A stretch of 64,000 nt of DNA from Coriaria nepalensis (Eukaryota > Streptophyta > Magnoliopsida > Cucurbitales > Coriariaceae). Positions 49,528 to 61,479 of the stretch are shown one piece after another. Under the pieces are notes generated by a model. The model searched no databases. It was not told the DNA's origin and was given only the letters and a program-made list of their open reading frames with translations. The translations under genes were made by a program, and so were the position numbers. The stretch spans positions 1,932,001-1,996,000 of the forward strand of contig CP114483.1 of assembly GCA_027186245.1 (NCBI GenBank), given 5' to 3'. Numbering within the stretch: the first letter of the stretch is position 1; every line of letters begins with the position of its first letter.

Positions 49528-50358
49528 TCTCTTGCAACTCTTTTGTTTTTTCTCTATATCAATCTCAAGGCATCGCAGTACGTAAGAATATTGCTGTATC
49601 TCCCCGATAATTTCTTTTATATAATGAGAAGAAAAAAAAAAAAAAAAAAACCCACATTAAAAGACATGTTTGCAATATTTGTATTCCCAGAAATGAAAAT
49701 GAATCTCTTGTACATATTTTCTTGCTTTGGTAGCCGTAGCATTCTAAACAGTACACACCACACTTCCTTCTTCTTCTCGGGATTCCTTCACTCTACATGT
49801 TTTATTATCATTTCTTTTCTTACCACCCCTCTCTCTCTCTCTCTCTCTCTCTTCCAGTTCCATCCATGAATTTCAGAAGCTTAAACCTTATCATAGGCAC
49901 TATGAGCAGTCATTGGGACCATAGAACCATGTTACACTATCACTATACCCACGAATATACAGAGATGATTTGATGAATTATTCGATTATCAGAATTAAGG
50001 GCCCCTTAAGCCATGATCTTTAGGTCAGAAAGATGCCATGTGGCGTGATTGACGGCACAAAAAAAAAGGGGGTACAGGAATATGTACACCCTCCTTGATT
50101 TGTTTAAGATCATAAACGACACTTTTCACAAGTTAATCCAAAATCATGCGAGGAAAATTTGGCACAGATTGAGTCCAAGATAGAGGCAAAAATGTTTTGA
50201 TTTTTCTTAATCATGTTAAATTAATTGAACAGATGGGGGAAAAACCTAAAAAGGGTTCTCAAATTTAGTGGGGGTTTAAAGCAAAAAAGGGAACTCTAAT
50301 TAGATACATTGTCGTTTTATGTTCAATTTTTTCTCTTGTAATGATGATGAGCTTATAA

Positions 50359-50360
<2 letters not shown>

Positions 50361-50391
<31 letters not shown>
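50361..50391. repeat. Poly-T tract (31 T)
   Basis: Uninterrupted T31 run followed by TAATTCTCCCCCCACCC. It could be the tail of a retroposed sequence on the minus strand, but no source transcript is recognisable beside it. Confidence 0.95.
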
Positions 50392-50395
<4 letters not shown>

Positions 50396-50902
50396 CTCCC
50401 CCCACCCTCCCAGTTTCACACTATGACAAACTATTTGCATGTGATTTTTTAAACTTACTTGTCTCCAAAATCTAAGAAAATAATTGCTCCACTTAGAACT
50501 AAAATCTCTTTAATTATAATGTTGATATTGGCTTGCCTAATAATGGATTTTCATTATGATCGTAAGTAAGCTCATAACTAGAAAGCATTAGTGTATCTAA
50601 TTGATACTGTCACGTGTCAAATCAAACTTTATCATAAGATTGACATTTTGTGTGCCATGGTAACCATTAATATAAATAATATGTTCATTTGGAATCCATA
50701 TGTGCTTGCGCATGCTTATATCTTGGATGTTTTTTACGACATAAAGATTGGACTATGGAACTATAAAGGAAAAAGGATGAAAATAAAAAAAAAACAGGGG
50801 ATAAAAGTCTGTTCCTGATCGATCTTTGATTGATTGTGTGTGTGATCTATCAATTTTTTTTATTTTTTGGGTAGGTTTCTTGTCTTATATATGATTGTCA
50901 TG

Positions 50903-50965
50903 AATTAGAGATCACAGAATGTAAGAGATAAGACTCAAATTAGAGATCACAGAATGTAAGAGATA
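50903..50965. repeat. 28-bp direct repeat, period 35
   Basis: The segment AATTAGAGATCACAGAATGT plus AAGAGATA occurs at 50903-50930 and again at 50938-50965 without mismatch. Confidence 0.93.
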
Positions 50966-51479
50966 GACAAAAACTGTCGACCTCTACTGACTTCGAATCT
51001 TCACTTGTTAAATATCTTAAATTTTAAGTAGTAGTAGTCACTTCTTAATAATATCTTTAAAAGTGAAAGAAGACGCCAAATCGCTTTACGTTTCAATCCC
51101 ATGCACATATATGTAATGTATACACACTCAAATCGCTATAAATGTTTAGACGTGTATACATGTCATATGGCCTCTCAACCCCACCTGCATCTGCATGATA
51201 TCACCGCCACCTTCTATATTTATTTAACCCACAAAAATTCTAAATTGTCACATTCTAGTCCAAATATACAAATAGAATGCGTATTATTAATCAAAGTGAC
51301 AGAATAAGAAAATTAGTATGGAATGAGAACCCATGTGACCACACGGAAACGGAACCTCGTCATGTGAAAGTGAAACCAAAAAGAAATTAAAGAGAAGACT
51401 TAAATGGAGTAGCAAGCAATTCCATCTTTTTTCACTTAAAGGCTCTGTTTGGCTCCATATCCATCCCCTTCAATTCCTT

Positions 51480-51498
51480 CCCCCCCCCCCCCCCCCCC
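51480..51498. repeat. Poly-C tract (19 C)
   Basis: Uninterrupted C19 run in the gene-poor interval. Confidence 0.95.
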
Positions 51499-54090
51499 AT
51501 ACATTTATATTTTACATTTCTATCTACCCATGAAGTAAGTTATTTACTGATCTGGATCAATACCAAAGCAAAGGGGGAATGGAATCTTGGGATCATGATA
51601 AGGCATTTTTTTTTTCTCCCAATGAAAAATGAAAAGAGGGAGTGAAAAATGGTGAGATGGGTATGTCCTTTCCCTTCCTTTAAATGAAACTTTAGATGAC
51701 AAAAGGTCACAACTTTCTCAAAAGTAACGCCGCGTTACTAGTTTTTATTAAAATAAATAAATAAATAAATAATAATAATAACATGGGCTGAGATTTTAGA
51801 CTAATTATAGAACTGGAATCGATTTTCGACTAATAACACAAACTTCCAGAAATGGGGTCGTTCCTGTTTCATAGTCTGCTACTGTCATGTTCGGGCAAAT
51901 TTGTTATTACCAGGAACCTTCTCATGTTCATTGAATTCCATCTGAACATGATCCAATTGTTTTTCTTAACAAAATAACCAATAAATAATGCTCACTCACA
52001 CGTGACTACTACTACTACTTCATACTTCATAGGCTTCTATCGCACGTGAGAAGAGTAAGAGCAACGCGTTTTGTGGTGGTAGTAGAGGCCACCTGTCTGA
52101 AGCGGGGTACAAATGACACGTGGCTATAAAAGGCCATTTAAGACATCATAATAACTACATATGTATAAGCATATCATATGATAAGGAAAACCAGAACATA
52201 CTTCATTCATTAAGAAGAGGAAAAGACGAGAGAGAACAGTACACACATGAAACGGGTTTGTGTACCATTTGATTGGAAGGGTTGCAGCCCACTTGTGAAA
52301 CATTATTCAACACACACTTTGATTCTTATTGTTGCTGCTGTCACTGATTGCGTTTTGTGTTCAACAATTCCAAGTGGATAATAAAACCAAATGCGGATAT
52401 GAAGTTTGTTTGGGGGTGAAAGAAAAGATAAAAAGAAAGCTGGGCAAAAAACAAAAAGAGGACCCAAACAGGAAAAAGAAAAAGATGGAACAAAAGAAAA
52501 GAGCAAGATGGAAAGCGAAATGTGAGAGAGAGACAGTGTTACACACCAACAACACTCTCTCGGCCCGACCCAACCCAACCCCATGGGCGTGATTTACTTT
52601 CTCTGCTTTTTTCCTCGCCAAGAATCTTTCAAAATCTAAAAGACCATAAAAGAAAAAGAAAAAGGAATTCAATAAGTTTTGGCCTGCAGGAGAGAGGAGT
52701 GTGTGTTGTTGACAAATGGTAGTAAATAAGATTAAGGATATATAAATTGTATTGTAAGTAATAATTTGATTCACATTATAACGGAGAGATTCTTATGACT
52801 CATTATTGACATTGAATTCCGCAGCGCCGGACGATCACCCACAAATGAGGTGGCTTGACCGGAAGAGAGAATTGCATATTGTTTCGGTCCCAATAATAGC
52901 ATATTATTAACATGCTAAAAGATGCGGTGGAGCGATGACTTATTAGGAGTATTGAAATATTCAAAACGAATTAATCTAACTAAAATTTATAAATTGTATA
53001 ATGTAAAATACTTCAAGATTTGTAAATGACATGAAAGATGTAAAAAAGAAAAAAATTATTTAGATGAAAACTCGTAAATGATAAGAAATCTAATTATTGA
53101 TAAAACGATTGAAACATAATGAAAAAGTAAAAAATTCTTCATTATTGAATTTATTAAGCAAATAAACCAATAAACATACATAATAAATTAATAAACGTAC
53201 CTAACAATTTCTAAAATAATAGAAAATGATTGGACATAACAATTTTCTTATTAAATTATTCTTCCTCAACCTTTTTATGTAAAAGTAATAAATTTTATGA
53301 GAAACATGTAATATATATATTTTAACTAATTTAAATTTATTTATATTAATTTTGGTTGATTTAAATAATTTTATTATGGCTTATTTTCTCATTATTTGTA
53401 ATTTATTAAAATATTAATTTTATTATCAATAAATAAATATTAATTTTATAATCGAATATATAAAATTATAAAAATAATATATTAATCATGAGAATTTTTC
53501 AAGGAGATGTTGTAGTAAGTATGTAGAGATATTGATAAATATTAATTTATCCTTTTAACACTTTTATCTTTATTTGCTTAAAACCAATTAAAAGTAAGCT
53601 ATTAGCAAGTTTGCCAAACAGGCCGTGGTTAGTAGTAAGCGACAACGCTACGACAGGAGAGTGACGAGGCCAATATGGTAATTTATGGCGCGAGTGCCCC
53701 TAGAGAAAATAAAAGCAAAAGAAGAAAGAGAAAGACAGCGCGTGGGGCACATCTCTTCCTTTAGTTCATCAGATCAGATGCCAACGACTCTCTCTCTCTC
53801 TCTCCCTCTTTTTATTGTTTTTATTTTTTCCGGTAGTTTTCAGCATATTTTTCAATTCTCTCTATGTTCGTTGGAACCAAACAGTTCCGGTTTCACACTC
53901 AGAGTCAGTCATAGCGGCCATTAGCTCACTGCTCGTTGTTTCTCTCTCCACCTTTAGTTTCACTTTCCTTGTTTCTTTCATTAATTCACTGAGAGAGATG
54001 GAGACGGAAAGAGAGGGGGGCTCTTCTTCGTAACATGAGAAGAAGCAGCTGCAGAGTGCGCATTAGAAGAATAAACCAACGCCACCGGTT

Positions 54091-56208
54091 ATGAATCTCG
54101 CCGCCGAACAACAGCCACCGCAACCGCCGCAAGCCCACCGTCCTTCTACTTCCTGCGATCGCCACCCGGACGAGCAGTTCACCGGCTTCTGCCCTTCATG
54201 CCTCTGCGAGCGTCTCGCTCTTCTCGACCCTTCTTCCTCCGCTTCTTCATCATCTCGCAAACCCCCTATTACTTCCTCTACTGCCGCCGCGGCACTTAAA
54301 GCCATCTTCAGACCGTCTTCCTCCTCCGTCACTGGCGTTGCTGTTGGCGGTGGGCCCAATAACCCCAATCGTAACAGACCAAGCTCATTTTTTCCAGAGC
54401 TCCGTCGGACCAAATCGTTCTCTGCCTCCAAAAACGAGGGGTTCTCCGGCGTGTTCGAGCCGCAGAGGAAATCCTGCGACGTAAGAGGGCGGAACACTCT
54501 CTGGTCTCTCTTCAACCAAGACGACGAGCGCAATCCTTATAAGAAGGAAGCTCCTCGTGCTAGTGCGGGTCCAGAGATCGAGGTTCAAACTACCAGAAAT
54601 TTAGCTTCATCTTCTACTGTTCGGGTCCCTGTGTTTGAGTCTAAAGAAGAGGACGAAACTGAGCAGGAAGAGGACGAGGAAATTGAAGCATTTGAAGAAC
54701 CCAATGCGGGTAGTGTAATCGAGGACAGAGTCGAAGAAATTGTCGAAGAAGAAGAAGACGAGGAGGAGGAGAAAGAAGCAAAGCCGGAACCGGAACCGGA
54801 ACCTGAACCAGAACCAGTGGAGGATCTGAAAACCATGAAGGACCATATAGATCTCGATTCCCAGACCAAAAAGCCCTCCGGAAGAGACTTCAAGGAAATC
54901 GCCGGAAGTTTCTGGTCAGCCGCTTCAGTTTTCAGCAAGAAATTACAAAAATGGAGGCAGAAACAGAAGCTCAAGAAACGCAACAATGGCGGTGGGTCCG
55001 CCACATTACCCGTCGAGAAGCCAATTAGCCGTCATTTCCGAGAAACCCAGTCTGAAATTGCAGATTACGGATTCGGTCGACGTTCTTGCGACACGGATCC
55101 CAGATTCTCCCTTGATATTGGCCGTATGTCATTTGATGATCCTCGTTACTCCTTTGACGAGCCTCGAGCTTCTTGGGACGGTCATTTGATTAGCACTTCT
55201 AGAACCTTTCAAAGAATGCCCACTATGCTCTCGGTCGTAGAAGATGCTCCGGTTCATGTGTTACGTTCCGATGCTCATATTCCCGTTGAGGATCCGAGAA
55301 GTTCCTTCACCGAGTATGATGATGACGCTCCGGGCGGGTCTGCCCAGACCCGGGATTACTACTTGGACTCTTCCTCTCGCCGGAGAAAAAGCCTCGACAG
55401 GTCCAGCTCCATAAGGAAGACTGCTGCTGCAGTAGTGGCTGAGATCGATGAGTTGAAGTCGGTTGTTTCCAATGCTAAGGTGACTCCGGCAACCGGAGAT
55501 TTCTACCCTGGGCATGGGCCAAAGTTGGTGGGCCCGGATAGAGAATCCAGAGATTCGAATTCCATTTCCTTGCGAGATGATTGCTGCTCGGAGGGGGCCT
55601 TTGAAGTTAATTTGCGAGACAATCTTGCCCATGTTGTTGGTAATAGTAATAGTAATGGGATTCAGAAAGGGCCGAAGAAGGTCCGGAGGTGGGGTAAGGG
55701 GTGGAGTATTTGGGGGTTTATACATAGAAGAAATGGGAACAAGGAAGAAGATGAAGATAGGTATAGTAGAGCAAATGGGGTGGTGGAGAGGTCTTTTTCC
55801 GGGTCATGGCAAGAGCTTAGGACCGAAAGGAATAGCGAGGTGAGAGCGGGTATGAATCCGAAAGCGTGGAGGAGTAATAGCAGTGTGAGCTGGAGAAATT
55901 CCCAAAACATTGGTGTTGGTGTTGGTGGTGGCGGTGGTTCTTTTGGAAGCATGAGGAAGACTAGTACTGCAAGTACGGAAACAAATGGGCTTGGAAATGG
56001 AAGAAAGAAGAGGGATGAGTTCGTGTTGGAGAGGAACTCAAGTGCTAGATATTCACCCAATAACAACACCACCAACCACATTGATAATGGATTGTTGCGG
56101 TTCTATCTGACACCGATGAGGGGCAGTGGTAGGAGGAGTTGGTCGGGAGCCAAGACCAAGCCTAATCCCCCACCTTCCATAGCCAGAAGTGTGATGCGAT
56201 TGTACTGA
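54091..56208 (+). CDS. OPS: OCTOPUS-like (DUF740/UPF0503) polar membrane-associated protein
   Basis: A single-exon 705-residue protein. Near the N-terminus it has the family signature CDRHPDEQFTGFCPSCLCER, a Cys-rich patch. Then follow KAIFRPSSSS, an acidic run (about 190-235) with a PEPEPEPEPEP tract, the block GRDFKEIAGSFWSAASVFSK before a basic WRQKQKLKKR patch, SWDG and IDELKSVVSNAK elements, and a Gly-rich, Arg-rich tail ending SIARSVMRLY. OCTOPUS in Arabidopsis is a peripheral plasma-membrane protein polarised in phloem precursor cells that promotes phloem entry and interacts with BIN2. The sequence shows no transmembrane helix, in keeping with that. From memory OPS neighbours the same PPR and WD40 genes in Arabidopsis. 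OPS-like paralogues exist, so the precise member is likely but not certain. Confidence 0.9.
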   Translation: MNLAAEQQPPQPPQAHRPSTSCDRHPDEQFTGFCPSCLCERLALLDPSSSASSSSRKPPITSSTAAAALKAIFRPSSSSVTGVAVGGGPNNPNRNRPSSFFPELRRTKSFSASKNEGFSGVFEPQRKSCDVRGRNTLWSLFNQDDERNPYKKEAPRASAGPEIEVQTTRNLASSSTVRVPVFESKEEDETEQEEDEEIEAFEEPNAGSVIEDRVEEIVEEEEDEEEEKEAKPEPEPEPEPEPVEDLKTMKDHIDLDSQTKKPSGRDFKEIAGSFWSAASVFSKKLQKWRQKQKLKKRNNGGGSATLPVEKPISRHFRETQSEIADYGFGRRSCDTDPRFSLDIGRMSFDDPRYSFDEPRASWDGHLISTSRTFQRMPTMLSVVEDAPVHVLRSDAHIPVEDPRSSFTEYDDDAPGGSAQTRDYYLDSSSRRRKSLDRSSSIRKTAAAVVAEIDELKSVVSNAKVTPATGDFYPGHGPKLVGPDRESRDSNSISLRDDCCSEGAFEVNLRDNLAHVVGNSNSNGIQKGPKKVRRWGKGWSIWGFIHRRNGNKEEDEDRYSRANGVVERSFSGSWQELRTERNSEVRAGMNPKAWRSNSSVSWRNSQNIGVGVGGGGGSFGSMRKTSTASTETNGLGNGRKKRDEFVLERNSSARYSPNNNTTNHIDNGLLRFYLTPMRGSGRRSWSGAKTKPNPPPSIARSVMRLY

Positions 56209-57443
56209 TCCTCATCTATTATATGGCTCTCTCCTCTCATCGCTTCTCTTGGATTAAGATAAAAATGTTTAAGCACTTGCTTTTGCTGCAGCATTTCCCA
56301 TTCTGTTGTAGTAGTAGTAGCCACAATATGCTTATGTATTATTATTTTCCATGTTGATTGGTTCTTCCAGGTTGGTTGGTTGGATGGATTAAACCTTCAA
56401 AAACACCCTTTTCCTTAAGTTTCCCATTTTCAGTTGTCTACTTGTTTGATTCTCTTTGAACTCAAATAACGTCATTTCCAGTGTTTTTCTCATTGTCATA
56501 GATTAAGATTACTAACTTCTTTACCAGAGAAAAAGGGGCAATGGCAATGGGGAATTGGGATTTATGTTTGTTTTGGGACATAGAGCGAGTTAAGACATTG
56601 AGCTATTATCAAGATTTTGTCCTCTTTCTGGGTCTTCAACGTTTGGTCTTTGTAAAGGGGAATATTCTATTTATTTAGTTTTTGTTTGTTGTTGTCATTT
56701 GTCAATTTGGTGGGGGGGGAGTTTGAGATTAATAATTGGGGGGAGAATAAAATCGGAGCTATGCTCATGATTTGGTATGATCCAAGGTGGACCAAAAGAC
56801 CCATTATCCATCTCAGGATACCAACATGAGTAAAGTCTGGTGGGTCCTCCCTGTCCACTCTCCTCCCTCTTTTACTTTTCCAACTAAAACAAAAAACTCT
56901 CACCGGAATATGCAATTTGACCGGATACGGGCATTAGAGTTATTAAGAGGCTCGTCTTATTAACTAGTCGCATTATGCATCCGTGGTAATTATAGCAAAT
57001 TAATGACTAAGATTGTGGAATGGATATTTGAAAAGAGTCAGACCTCCTTACATGATTACTTGAATCCATTAACTCTCTCTTGCAAAAAGCTTCGGGGATA
57101 CATGATCAAGAAATTTGCGCCTTCATAAGTCAAAAAGTGACCAAAAAGGAAACAAAGGCGGGTAAAAAGAAAGACAAGGCTCCCTAAGCACAAAGTAAAG
57201 TTTGACTCAAGTGCTAGTTTTTGACTAATCTAATTTACACTAGTCGATTGCATTTACTCGCACCAATTCATTCTTGCTAGAAGTCCATTATTGCAGCTTG
57301 ATTGATCAGTGACCTGGGCCTTGTTGTCACAGCCCATGATTTTAGTGGGCTGGGTTTGGCTTTGAATTGGACCGGCTCGCTCCTCTCCCTCCCTCGTTTG
57401 CCATCGCCAACTCCCGCTTCATTGCTGAGTCCGTGTCATTTCC
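56209..57443. other. OPS 3' flank and PPR-relic upstream region
   Basis: No gene is visible. TAG triplets at about 56309-56321 and a G-run near 56712 are the only repeats. Confidence 0.5.
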
Positions 57444-59564
57444 ATGACCCAGTTCCCCAAATCTCTCTCTCCCAAACGGGTTCTAAGCCTTCTCAAAGCA
57501 GGGTAAAACCCTCACTTCGCACTCGCTCTCTTCGACTCAGCGAGTCGCCACCCTAGTTAAGCCCACTCGTCCACCGTCTTCCACCGTCTTCCACCGTCTT
57601 CCACTACATTCTTCGCCGTCTCGTTCATCCGAAGTTCTTCGTTCACGTCGGTCGGGTAGTTGAGCTTGATACGAACTCAGAAATGTCGGTGTGCGGAAGA
57701 TGTCGCATTGACAGTGATCAAGGCCTATGCCAAGTGTTCGATGCCCGATCAAGCAGTCGACGTGTTTCGACGAATGGTCGAGATTTTCGGTTGTGAACCT
57801 GGAATAAGAACGTGCCACTCTCTTCTTAATGCGTTCGTCGAATCGAATCATTGGACTCGAGCTGAATCGTTGTTCGCATACTCCCAGACTAAGGGTGTGT
57901 CCCCTAATTTGCAGACCTATAATATTCTGATTAAAATTTCATGCAAGAAGAAGCACGTTGAGAAAGCGAGGGGGTTGATAAGCTGGATGTGGGGCAATGG
58001 CTTCAAGCCTGATGTCCTTAGCTGCGGTACCTTAATCAATGCGCTAGAAAAAAGTGGTAAGGTATTAGATGCAGAGGAGGTGTTCGATGAAATGTCAGAG
58101 AGAGAGGAGTGGTTCCTGACGTTATGTTTTATAATATTTTAATTGATGGGTTTTTCAAGAAAAGGGATTTTTTGAAGGTTAATGCAGTATGGGAGAGGTT
58201 ATTGAGGGGTCCTTGGTTTATCCGAATGTGGTGACTATACTGTTATGATTAATGGTTTGTGCAAATGTGGAAAGTTTAGCGACAGCTTGGAAATATGGGA
58301 CAGGATGAAGGAGAGTGATCGAGAACTGGACTTGATCACTTATAGTTCTTTGATACATGGACTGTGCAAAGTAGGGAAGGTTGATGAAGCTGAGAGAGTT
58401 TCTAAGGAGATGATTGATAGTGGAGTGTGTCCTGATGTTGTAATCTACAATGCAATGGTAAAAGGGTTTCTTCAAGCAGGGAAGGTTAAAGAGAGTTTTG
58501 AGTTTTGAGTTTCTTCATGTAATACTGCAAGTTATAACATGTTCACTCAAGGGTTGTTTGACAGTAAGAAGGTGGATGAAGCAATTTCCATTTGGGAATC
58601 CTTACCTGAGAATGGCTGCATTGCAGATTCCATAACTTATGGAGTGGTAATTCATGGGCTGTGCAAGAATGGGTATTTGAATAAGGCTTTACAGGTTTTA
58701 CTAAATGGGGAAATTGAAGGAGCCTGTTTAGATGTCTTTGCGTATTCTTCAATGATTGATGGGTTATACAAAGAAGGTAGATTAGATGAAGCAGCCAAAG
58801 TAGTTTCTCAGATGGATAGTCATGGTTGTAAACTGAATTCTCATGTCTTCAATTCATTAATTAATGGATTTATCCGAGTTTCTAGGCATGAAGAGGCTGC
58901 TCAACTTTTAAGGGAAATGGGCCTTAAAGGTTTCCTCCAACTGTGGTCTCTTATAACACTCTCATTTTGTGCAAGGCAGAAAGATTTAGTGACGCCTATT
59001 TTTTTGTGAAGGAAATGCTTGAAAATGGACGGAAGCCGGGTGTGGTATCTTATAGCTTGTTGATCAAAGGCCTTTGGCAAGAAGCTTGACATGGCTATTA
59101 ACTTGTGGAGTCAATTTTTTAAAAAGGGTTTGCAGCCTGATTTGACTATGCACAATATTATGATTCATGGACTTTGTTCAGCTGGAAAAGTTGAAGATGC
59201 TTTGCAACTCTATGATTGGATGAAGAGGTCGAATTGTGGTCCAGACCTTGTAACATACAATACTCTTATAGTGGGGCTTTATAAAGTCGGTTATTTTGAA
59301 AAGGCATCAGAGATTTGGTTATGTATTAGTGACGGGCAGCTTAGGCCGGATATTATTTCCTACAATATTGTTCTAAAGGGGCTATGCTCTTGCAGTAGCG
59401 TATCAGATGATGTTGGATACTTGCAGCATGCTTTGGATCATGGAGTGCTTCCAACTGTCATAACATGGAACATTCTTGTTAGAGCTGGTCTCCAATGTAA
59501 TCTTCTTGAATTTTCGGAGATGTTTGAAGTAAGTGCTATCTCCAACCTTTCTTTATTTGGTTAA
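57444..59564 (+). pseudogene. Broken P-class pentatricopeptide-repeat gene (At3g09060-like)
   Basis: The ATG at 57444 opens MTQFPKSLSPKRVLSLLKAG, then an in-frame TAA at 57504 and another at 57558 follow. A 10-bp unit (CCACCGTCTT) is present three times at 57571-57600, shifting the frame between STVFH and YILRRL, and one extra base near 57668 shifts it again. Beyond this come many 35-residue PPR units in changing frames: SMPDQAVDVFRRMVEIFGCE, SPNLQTYNILIKISCKKKHV, TYSSLIHGLCKVGKVDEAE, ITYGVVIHGLCKNGYLNKAL, NSHVFNSLINGFIRV, PDLVTYNTLIVGLYKVGY and PTVITWNILVRAG. Further breaks lie near 58112, 58225, 58506 (TGA), 58932 and 59085. Such PPR proteins normally bind organelle RNA. The gene had no introns, and synteny with OPS suggests the old orthologue in situ. 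Confidence 0.9.
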
Positions 59565-60312
59565 ATTTTCTGTCTACTAAACTTACTGACTACAGAGTAA
59601 ATATGGTTGGCGTTAAAATGCTAATTAATGATTCTGTTCATTTTGCTAGGCATTCGTTTGTTTCTAGACAGCACTGTGAACGAGATCCTGATGAATATAA
59701 GTAATGTTTGTGGTTGGACAAATGTGCTTACCCTTTGAAACTAAAATGAGGTATGAATGAATGTATTCATCCATGGTTCACAAGTCAATACGCTTTGCTT
59801 ATTTTTGGCTTCAAGTAATCTTTATTCGTTGCAACAATTGTTCATATATGCTAATTCTTGCAGATTAGCTGTGCTATTTTTCACATGGTGGAAACCATAC
59901 TCTGAGGCTATCTAGCAATGAGGTGAACTCTAGAAAATCTCACCAAAATTTTGTTGGGCTACGGCCAATGTAAAAAATTCTAGGGTCTATGCACAACTTT
60001 TGTTTTTGAGAAATCCTGTCAATCCAAATGAGAAAGCTTTTAGAAAAGATATTGATTAAAAAAAAAGAAGATATTTGCCTATAGTTTTTATGGATTGAAA
60101 TTCCAAGCATCAAATTTGTAACTCTCGTGAATGAGAGGTCTTGATGATGGAAGTATCATCACCAATGACAGATATTTTGATGCAAAAGTAAATTAGCCTG
60201 ACCATATCAGACCCAAGCAGTAAGCATTCACTTGGGTTTATACATCATGCTATATTCATTTTGTTAATCGTAAGTTGCTAAAATTCTGTACATCATAAAT
60301 GTAAAAAAGCCT
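59565..60312. other. Intergenic region after PPR relic
   Basis: AT-rich, nothing recognised. It includes the 3' flank of the next (minus-strand) gene. Confidence 0.5.
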
Positions 60313-61197
60313 TTACATTTTTTCTTCTTCCTTCCTGGTCTTCTCTCTCTCTTCCATTTCTGATGATGACATCCGTTGCTCGTAGGCAAATTGAGTGAGC
60401 AAACCAACTAGTATAGCCCCCAAAACTGCAACTTTACGCCAGTCAGCTGAAGAAGAGAGGAAAGAATCAGCAATAGCGGTAACTATCAGACCAATTAATG
60501 CAAGATAGATGTTCCTTCTAGTTTTTGACCCAGCCTTTTCTATTGTAAGTTCTTTAATCTTCTTCATCTCCTCCTTGGCTTCTGCTTTCTGTTTAGGAGA
60601 TTTCTGCACCAAGCTCTTAAAGAATAGACCTTCATTCCTGTCTTTTTCAATCTGACCCTCAAAAGCTGCTAATTTATTTTCATTCTTCTCAATCTCCAAT
60701 CTGTTCGTTTCTGCAGATTCCTCAAACTCCTGCATTCTGCTTTCAATATTCTCCATAATCTGCTCCAAGCAGAGCTAAGCATTAGGCCGAGTTAAAACAA
60801 CAAAAAATACCATTTTCAAAGCCTCACTCATTTTCATACAGACACAGACCCTGGCACTAGCTTCATCGAGGTCTTTGAGGGCATCTTCTCCGATCTTGTC
60901 CAACTCGGCTGTGGCTTCTTCCGCAAATTGGGTAAGATGAGCAGATCTTTCATCCAAGTAATCAGTGAGGCGTACTTTTTTGGCTTGAATCATTGCTATT
61001 CTGGCCAGTATGTCTTGCCTACGAGTATCTCCTCCTGGTTGTGGGGAAGCTTCTGAATTGGAATTGGAATTGGAATTGCTGGATTTGCAGAGGGTAAGTA
61101 GGAGGGAATTATTCTTCGTGTTGGGAAGCCTAGAAATGGTATAAAACGCTTGATTGGTGCCAACCAGAGATGTTTGAATGGCTTTCAAGGTAATCAT
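60313..61197 (-). CDS. Plastid coiled-coil protein with two C-terminal membrane helices, function unknown
   Basis: Exons 60850-61197 and 60313-60759 (complement) give 264 residues, joined R/IMENIESRMQ in phase 0. The first 40 or so residues (MITLKAIQTSLVGTNQAFYT...) are basic, Ser/Thr-rich and acid-poor, like a transit peptide. Next comes SSNSNSNSNSEAS, a tract encoded by a hexanucleotide repeat. A long charged coiled coil (about 60-195) contains ARIAMIQAKKVRLTDYLDER, FAEEATAELDKIGEDALKDL and SRMQEFEESAETNRLEIEKN. Two hydrophobic helices follow at about 199-215 and 226-240, then a charged tail. It looks like a thylakoid or envelope protein with a stromal coil. I do not recognise a named function; similar proteins occur across plants. 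Confidence 0.8.
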
Positions 61198-61479
61198 AAT
61201 TTCTTCTTCTTGTACTTTTTGTTAGAACAGAGAAGAGAGAGAGATCAGTGGAGCGTGGAGTTTTCGTGGATCTCTTATTTTTGTGAACATTATCTGTATT
61301 ACAAATGTTTTTGTCTTATATTTATAGGAGTGCAACGTGATGTTTGAGGCCTAATTATTTACCACACAAATGGGTGAACACGACAGAAGTCAGAAAACCG
61401 AAGCAAAAAGATAACAAAACAAAGCAAACCAATTTTTCACATTCTAATCGAAACGACCTGTCGGTTTCTTATAAGTATA

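Larger units (their letters stand above)
48961..54090. other. 5-kb gene-poor interval with long homopolymers
   Basis: No gene, tRNA or transposase could be found. It carries C16 (49512-49527), A17-19 runs near 49382 and 49632, (CT)12 at 49829-49852, T31 (50361-50391), C19 (51480-51498), AATA-type repeats near 51750-51780 and a 28-bp direct repeat (50903, 50938). Very AT-rich DNA fills 52.9-53.6 kb. The CT-rich tail at 53780-54030 is the OCTOPUS-like leader. Weak open frames on both strands around 52.3-52.8 kb are purine/pyrimidine-biased and not gene-like. Confidence 0.6.

Noticed and set aside
49450..49869. Plus-strand frame of 139 codons
   Set aside because: Runs through poly-C and poly-A tracts (poly-Pro and poly-Lys) and a CT repeat; not a gene.
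54585..56081. Several minus-strand frames opposite the OPS-like gene
   Set aside because: Ser/Leu/Phe-rich mirrors of acidic and Gly-rich OPS codons; the 705-codon plus frame has the family signature.
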